Part shown: piece after piece, positions 59,463-64,000 of the stretch
Layout of the letters: the number at the start of each line of letters is the position of its first letter
How positions within the stretch are numbered: the stretch's first letter is position 1
Source: Labilibaculum antarcticum
GTDB lineage: Bacteria; Bacteroidota; Bacteroidia; Bacteroidales; Marinifilaceae
Assembly: GCF_002356295.1 (NCBI RefSeq)
Contig: NZ_AP018042.1
Span: 2,388,361-2,452,360, forward strand
Length of the DNA: 64,000 bases
Reading direction: 5' to 3'
The notes under the pieces: model-generated
The model's input: only the letters and a program-made list of their open reading frames with translations
Database searches by the model: none
Told to the model about the DNA's origin: nothing
Translations under genes and position numbers: made by a program

Positions 59463-60935
59463 ATGGAAAATAAGTTGTTCATTTATAATACACTAAGTCG
59501 TAAAAAAGAATTGTTTGTACCCATTAGTGCTCCCCATGTTGGATTGTATGTTTGTGGTCCAACGGTTTATGGTGATGCGCATTTAGGGCATTCCCGTCCA
59601 GCAATTACTTTTGATATATTATTCCGTTTTTTAAAGCATTCAGGTTATAAAGTGCGTTATGTGCGCAACATTACAGATGTTGGACATCTTGTGAATGACG
59701 CTGATGAAGGAGAAGATAAAATTGCTCAAAAGGCTCGTTTGGAAGAGTTAGAGCCAATGGAAGTGGTTCAGTATTTTACGGATCGTTACCATAAAAACAT
59801 GGATGATCTTAATGTTTTGAAACCGAGTATCGAACCTCGTGCTTCAGGTCATATCATCGAGCAGATGGAAGTAATCGATAAATTGTTCGAGAATGGTTTT
59901 GCTTACGAAAGCAATGGTTCTGTTTATTTTGATGTAGAAACTTACAGCAAAAAGTATGATTACGGCAAGCTTTCGGGCAGAAAAATTGAAGATCTAATTT
60001 CCAACACCCGTGATTTGGAAGGACAAAGCGAAAAGAAAAATAGTTTCGATTTCGCACTTTGGAAAAAAGCGAATCCTGAGCATATCATGCGATGGCCATC
60101 AAAATGGAGCGATGGTTTTCCAGGATGGCACCTTGAGTGTTCAGCTATGAGTCAAAAATACTTGGGTGCTGAATTTGATATCCACGGGGGTGGATTGGAT
60201 TTGCAATTCCCTCACCACGAATGCGAAATTGCACAATCGACAGGTGCTCATGGTCACGAAGCAGTTCGCTACTGGATGCATAATAACATGATTACGATTA
60301 ACGGACAGAAAATGGGAAAATCATTGGGTAATTTTATTACTCTTGATCAACTTTTCGCTGGCGATAATGATGTTTTGGAACAAGCTTATAGTCCGATGAC
60401 AATTCGATTCTTCATTCTTCAGGCACATTACCGCAGTCCGTTGGATTTTTCGAATGATGCACTAAAGGCTGCAGAAAAAGGTTTTAAACGTTTAATGACG
60501 GCTATTGCAACGATAGATAAAATACAAGCATCAGATTCTTCTTCCAATTCTGTTGAGAAATTGAAAGCCAAGTGTTACGAGGCATTAAATGATGATTTAA
60601 ATACACCGATATTAATTGCTCACTTGTTTGATGGGGTGAAGATGATTAATTCATTAGCTGTTGGAAAAGAAACAATTACTGGTTCTGATCTTGCAAGTTT
60701 AAAGGATATGTATCACACTTTGGTGTATGATGTATTGGGCTTGAAAGATGAAGGCGAAACAGGAGAGAATAACGAAATTCTCGATAAAGTGGTTCGTTTG
60801 TTGCTTTCAACCCGCGATGAGGCTAAAAAGAATAAGGAGTGGGCTACTGCCGATAAAATACGAGATGAACTAACCAATTTGGGAATTGTTGTAAAAGACA
60901 CCAAAGATGGTCATGAGTGGGAAATCTTAAAATAA
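59463..60935 (+). CDS. cysS: Cysteinyl-tRNA synthetase
   Basis: Charges tRNA-Cys. The 490-residue class I synthetase has [17 protein letters not shown] with the first zinc Cys and the HIGH motif. The remaining zinc ligands are in WHLECSAMS and [11 protein letters not shown]. The KMSKS loop is KMGKSLGNF near residue 284. The C-terminal helical anticodon-binding part ends with DGHEWEILK. Length is normal. A terminator follows. Confidence 0.97.
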   Translation: MENKLFIYNTLSRKKELFVPISAPHVGLYVCGPTVYGDAHLGHSRPAITFDILFRFLKHSGYKVRYVRNITDVGHLVNDADEGEDKIAQKARLEELEPMEVVQYFTDRYHKNMDDLNVLKPSIEPRASGHIIEQMEVIDKLFENGFAYESNGSVYFDVETYSKKYDYGKLSGRKIEDLISNTRDLEGQSEKKNSFDFALWKKANPEHIMRWPSKWSDGFPGWHLECSAMSQKYLGAEFDIHGGGLDLQFPHHECEIAQSTGAHGHEAVRYWMHNNMITINGQKMGKSLGNFITLDQLFAGDNDVLEQAYSPMTIRFFILQAHYRSPLDFSNDALKAAEKGFKRLMTAIATIDKIQASDSSSNSVEKLKAKCYEALNDDLNTPILIAHLFDGVKMINSLAVGKETITGSDLASLKDMYHTLVYDVLGLKDEGETGENNEILDKVVRLLLSTRDEAKKNKEWATADKIRDELTNLGIVVKDTKDGHEWEILK

Positions 60936-60939
60936 TATA

Positions 60940-60970
60940 AACTGTCCTGACTTATCAGGGCAGTTTTTTA
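60940..60970 (+). terminator. cysS terminator
   Basis: AACTGTCCTGA and TCAGGGCAGTT form an 11-bp stem (one T-G pair) with a CTTA loop, then TTTTTTATTTTT. Confidence 0.9.
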
Positions 60971-61046
60971 TTTTTTGTCTAAATTTAGGACTTGTACTAA
61001 AGTTTTAGCTTAAAATATATTGATGTTGTTATCCAAAATTACCAAA

Positions 61047-62174
61047 ATGAAATTTCATTCCTTTTTGTCACTTGTTTTAGCTTTTCTGCTTATTTCCTGT
61101 AACGGGAGTAGCGTAAACAGTAATAAGGTTTCCAGTAAATCTGTGAAAACGCAAACGGAAAAAACGACAGTATTTGTTAATAGTTTGCGCTTAAAACAAC
61201 CGCATCGTGGCGATTTATTTACCATGGGGGGAGATGTTGAAATAGAAATGACTCCGAGAAATAGGGCGGCCGACATTGATTCTGTTCAGTTTTGGGCTAA
61301 TGAGACTTTAATTGGAAAGCTTGCCGATGAGCCATGGATTGTGACGTGGATTCCTATGGATGAAAATATGGGCAAACAAAACCTGAAGGTGATGGCTTAT
61401 CATGAGGATGGGACAATTGGAGTGGTTTCTACCTTTGTGAATCTAAAAACAAATTTGCCTCCTACTGAATATTCATATGAAATAATTAATGAGTTTCCTC
61501 ATGACAGGGGCTCATACACACAAGGCTTATTTTATCATGAAGGATTCCTTTATGAGGGAACGGGGCAAAGAGGAGAGTCTACTTTGCGAAAAGTAAAACT
61601 TGAAAATGGAGAGGCTATTTCGGTTAAGAATTTAGAACAGGAATATTTTGGGGAAGGGATTGCTTATTCCAAGGGAAAAATTATTCAGTTGACCTGGAAT
61701 TCAAAAAAAGCCTTTGTAGTAGATCCCTTAACTTTTGATCAGGAGGATACTTTTGAGCCAAACACAACCAATAATCAAGGCTGGGGTGTTACTGCTGCTA
61801 ATAATGAGTTGATTATTTCGGATGGAACCAATGTACTTACCGTTCTTGATGCGGACAACTACAGTAGGAAGAGAATGGTTGAAGTGTACGATAATTCAGG
61901 AAAGGTTACCAATCTGAACGAATTGGAATACATAAATGGGAAAATATACGCTAATGTGTGGCTTACCGATCGTATTGTAATTATAAATCCGGAAACGGGA
62001 AGAGTTGAAGGAAATTTAAACTTAGGTAAGATTTTAAAATTAGCCGACAAGAAAATACTGATAGAGGGAGACGAGGTATTGAATGGTATCGCTTGGGATT
62101 CCACTAATAATCGTTTGTTCGTTACGGGGAAAAGATGGCCTAAACTTTTCGAGATTAAAATAGCTAAGAAATAG
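61047..62174 (+). CDS. Glutamine cyclotransferase-family lipoprotein
   Basis: A 375-residue protein that probably makes pyroglutamate from N-terminal glutamine on peptides, as plant-type glutaminyl cyclases do. Signal FLSLVLAFLLISC with lipobox; an N-terminal Ig-like module (about residues 45-135). A beta-propeller cyclotransferase domain follows with HDRGSYTQGLFYHEGFLYEG, QGWGVTAANNELIISDGTN and YINGKIYANVWLTDRIVIIN, which match the family closely. The start used is ATG 61047 (MKFHSFLSLVLAF); ATG 61023 or TTG 61020 would add a few residues before the signal. It may act on periplasmic or surface peptides. Confidence 0.85.
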   Translation: MKFHSFLSLVLAFLLISCNGSSVNSNKVSSKSVKTQTEKTTVFVNSLRLKQPHRGDLFTMGGDVEIEMTPRNRAADIDSVQFWANETLIGKLADEPWIVTWIPMDENMGKQNLKVMAYHEDGTIGVVSTFVNLKTNLPPTEYSYEIINEFPHDRGSYTQGLFYHEGFLYEGTGQRGESTLRKVKLENGEAISVKNLEQEYFGEGIAYSKGKIIQLTWNSKKAFVVDPLTFDQEDTFEPNTTNNQGWGVTAANNELIISDGTNVLTVLDADNYSRKRMVEVYDNSGKVTNLNELEYINGKIYANVWLTDRIVIINPETGRVEGNLNLGKILKLADKKILIEGDEVLNGIAWDSTNNRLFVTGKRWPKLFEIKIAKK

Positions 62175-62194
62175 ATGACTGACGGCGGTTTTTT

Positions 62195-63223
62195 TTAGCT
62201 GGTTTTTAAAGTTGATTCACGTTGTATTAACCTCGTTTTTAGTACAATATTTACGTTCGATATATCTTTCTTCTGATTGATATTTGATAAAATGAGCTTA
62301 ATTCCCTTTTTTCCAATCTCTATTCCTGGCTGATGAATTGTAGATAGTTGTGGTGTACATACTTCAGAAATATCAGAATTACTGAATCCCAATACGCCCA
62401 CTTCTTCAGGGATTTTGTAACCTAACTTTAGCAAACCTCTAATAACACCAACAGCTATGTGATCGTTGATGCAAAAAATAGCATCGGGTTTATTCTCTAA
62501 TGACATCAGCTGTTTAGCTAAATCCTCCCCTTCTTCCCTTGTGAAAATCTGACACGATACAATCCATTCATCTCTCATCTCCATCTTGTTTTTTGTTAGT
62601 ATTTCAAGATAGGTTTCATGCCTTATATTTGATATGGATGAAGTGTCGACACCTTTTATGTGAGCAATTTTTTGATAGCCTTGCTTAATTAGATGGTTAA
62701 TTCCTTCTTTTGTTCCAACATAATCATTGGATGAAATACAAGGAAGCTTTCTATTTTTCAGGTAGAGAATTCTATCCATTACTAGAAAAGGAATATCATC
62801 TCGAATTTGTTGCTCCAGCTTTTCTTTCATCATATTAAGCTTCCTACTGGGGAGTATAATTACCCCGTCAACATTTTGTTCGTAGAATTCCTGTATTAGG
62901 TTCAGTTCCTTTTTAGGATCATAGTTACTCTCAGCGATAATTAGCTTATATCCATTTTTTGTAGCCTCTTGTAAAAGGCCGCTTAGTATCTGTGTAAGGT
63001 AATAATGAGCCAATGTTGGAAAGATTACTCCAAAGGTGTAAGATTTCTGAAATTTAAGGGAAAGTGCAGTTGAATTCGGCTTGTAATTGTACAGTTTAGC
63101 AACTTCCCGCACCCTATTTTTCATTTCCGAACTAATCTCAGAATTATCATGTAACGCTCTTGAAACAGTTGCAATAGTGGTGTTTAACGCTTTGGCGATA
63201 TCTTTTAAGGTTGTTTTTTTCAT
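62195..63223 (-). CDS. LacI-family transcriptional regulator
   Basis: A 342-residue repressor. The N-terminal HTH is TLKDIAKALNTTIATVSRAL with the hinge YNYKPNSTALSLK. The periplasmic-binding-type effector domain includes FGVIFPTLAHYYLTQILSGL, and HQPGIEIGKKGIKLIL near the end. It is divergent from a TonB-dependent receptor gene, with a perfect LacI-type palindrome between them, so it very likely controls that receptor and itself. The inducer is probably a sugar taken up through the receptor. Confidence 0.93.
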   Translation of the reverse strand: MKKTTLKDIAKALNTTIATVSRALHDNSEISSEMKNRVREVAKLYNYKPNSTALSLKFQKSYTFGVIFPTLAHYYLTQILSGLLQEATKNGYKLIIAESNYDPKKELNLIQEFYEQNVDGVIILPSRKLNMMKEKLEQQIRDDIPFLVMDRILYLKNRKLPCISSNDYVGTKEGINHLIKQGYQKIAHIKGVDTSSISNIRHETYLEILTKNKMEMRDEWIVSCQIFTREEGEDLAKQLMSLENKPDAIFCINDHIAVGVIRGLLKLGYKIPEEVGVLGFSNSDISEVCTPQLSTIHQPGIEIGKKGIKLILSNINQKKDISNVNIVLKTRLIQRESTLKTS

Positions 63224-63287
63224 TGATAATCAGTATCTTATTTGTATTCTTTCTAAAATGCTAATATAGGTATAAAAAGTTATTAAC

Positions 63288-63301
63288 CGTAAACGTTTAC
63301 G
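63288..63301. promoter_or_regulatory. LacI-type operator
   Basis: CGTAAACGTTTACG is a perfect 14-bp palindrome with the central CG typical of LacI/PurR/CcpA sites (family consensus near TGTAAACGTTTACA). A related half site AACGTTTGCA lies at 63311-63320 and overlaps the receptor promoter. Confidence 0.85.
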
Positions 63302-63314
63302 TAACACTTCAACG

Positions 63315-63346
63315 TTTGCATAGTGTTTATTAATGGCATTACTTTG
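63315..63346 (+). promoter_or_regulatory. Promoter of the TonB-dependent receptor gene
   Basis: TTTG (63315-63318), 20 bp, TTACTTTG (63339-63346), 7/8 to TAnnTTTG. The operator sits just upstream and the half site overlaps the -33. Confidence 0.7.
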
Positions 63347-63377
63347 TTTCAAATCTAATTTCTAAACCATTGATAAT

Positions 63378-64000
63378 ATGAAAAAATTTAGAGTTTTAAT
63401 CTTGTTGGTTTTAGCATGTTTCGCATTTACAAGTCAGGCGCAAACAACCGTAACAGGATTAGTTCAGGATGCTGCCGGAGCTACAATTCCCGGTGTGAGT
63501 GTTATCGTTCAAAATACGACCAATGGTACTGTAACCAATATGGACGGAATATTTGAACTGAAAGTAGAGTCTCTCCCCGTAACTTTGGTTACAAGTTTTG
63601 TAGGGTTTACAACAAAAGAAACCGTAATAACTTCTGCAGAACAAGTTACAATTATCTTGTCGGAAGGTGTTGGTTTAGATGAGATCATGGTTACAAGTAC
63701 AAGAACCATACGTTCTCAAAAACAATCAGCAATGTCTATGAGTTCTATGAAGGCTGAAGAAATTCAGCAAAAAGCTGCAAGTAGTCAGGCTGATATTTTA
63801 AGATCAGTTCCTGGTATTACTGCAGAAGGTGGTGGTGGTGAAGTAGCTACCAATGTATTTGTTCGTGGTCTTCCCTCTGGTGGTCAGTATGTATTTAATC
63901 CTCTTGAGTACGATGGAATGCCGGTTATAAGTACGTTTGGATTGAATTCATCAGCTCATGATGTTTACGTTCGAAACGATATGGGAATTAAGTCTCTTGA
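63378..64000 (+). CDS. TonB-dependent receptor (3' end cut by window)
   Basis: Outer-membrane TonB-dependent transporter, of which the first 207 residues are in the window. Signal peptide: FRVLILLVLACFAFTSQAQ. A carboxypeptidase-like regulatory domain follows (TVTGLVQDAAGATIPGVSVI...TNMDGIFELKV). A plug domain begins after that: DEIMVTSTRTIRSQ, ADILRSVPGITAEGGGGEVA and VFVRGLPSGGQYVFN. The TonB-box region is probably DEIMVTS. SusC-like uptake of a carbohydrate fits the LacI control, but the substrate is not determined and no SusD can be seen. Confidence 0.9.
   Translation, partial: MKKFRVLILLVLACFAFTSQAQTTVTGLVQDAAGATIPGVSVIVQNTTNGTVTNMDGIFELKVESLPVTLVTSFVGFTTKETVITSAEQVTIILSEGVGLDEIMVTSTRTIRSQKQSAMSMSSMKAEEIQQKAASSQADILRSVPGITAEGGGGEVATNVFVRGLPSGGQYVFNPLEYDGMPVISTFGLNSSAHDVYVRNDMGIKSL

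Overview
The window is a piece of a Bacteroidota chromosome, most likely order Marinilabiliales. Marinifilaceae (Marinifilum/Labilibaculum-like) is an inference from the 16S text, not a database match. Evidence for the phylum: promoters of the TTTG-N19-21-TAnnTTTG type, a type VI secretion system of the Bacteroidetes subtype (T6SSiii), a gliding ABC ATPase (GldA), a long IspG, a T9SS-like C-terminal domain, a TonB receptor with a carboxypeptidase-like N-terminal domain, and few recognisable Shine-Dalgarno sequences.

Layout. 1-2414: end of dnaG and a flavin-binding oxidase-like protein. 2454-15498: two almost identical rRNA operons in direct tandem, about 7.0 kb apart (16S, tRNA-Ile, tRNA-Ala, 23S, 5S). 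Each has three stacked promoters. The first operon ends in three 5S copies, each with its own terminator; the second has one. 15721-16171: a decayed IS3 transposase tail facing a decayed gene next to vgrG. 16193-31882: a T6SSiii locus with VgrG, two TssD tube proteins, a catalytically dead NlpC/P60-like lipoprotein, TssG, TssN, TssC, TssB, TssH/ClpV, TssE, TssF, a PKD-domain membrane protein, TssK and TssO. TssJ, TssL and TssM are absent, as expected for this subtype; TssR is not in the window. 32007-34993: a three-gene ABC-three-component (ABC-3C) conflict cassette (SMEK protein, small middle component, DUF2326 ATPase), directly 3' of a tRNA(CAT) gene. 35459-50832: mostly housekeeping genes (HAD phosphatase, ispG, gldA, metK behind a SAM-II riboswitch, OsmC, ileS, a DksA-like protein, lspA), interrupted by a GxxExxY gene with a cluster of CTCTGTGGT-type repeats. 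50830-62174: membrane protein, coiled-coil lipoprotein, hybrid histidine kinase facing a sigma-54 response regulator, rnr, cysS and a glutamine-cyclotransferase-like lipoprotein. 62195-64000: a LacI regulator, a palindromic operator and the start of a TonB-dependent receptor that it probably controls.

How the parts relate. The T6SS and the ABC-3C cassette form an interbacterial/antiviral conflict island between the rRNA operons and a tRNA gene. Two repeat families are scattered through intergenic DNA: a GGGCTWTCCG...ATCCCTAA element (three copies, one before each rRNA operon and one after metK), and a 16-bp CCCGAWARCTWTCGGG palindrome (in the tssK-tssO gap and in the ileS leader). The rRNA promoters and the tRNA(CAT) promoter share a CAC(Y)CGC start-site motif that may mark stable-RNA promoters.
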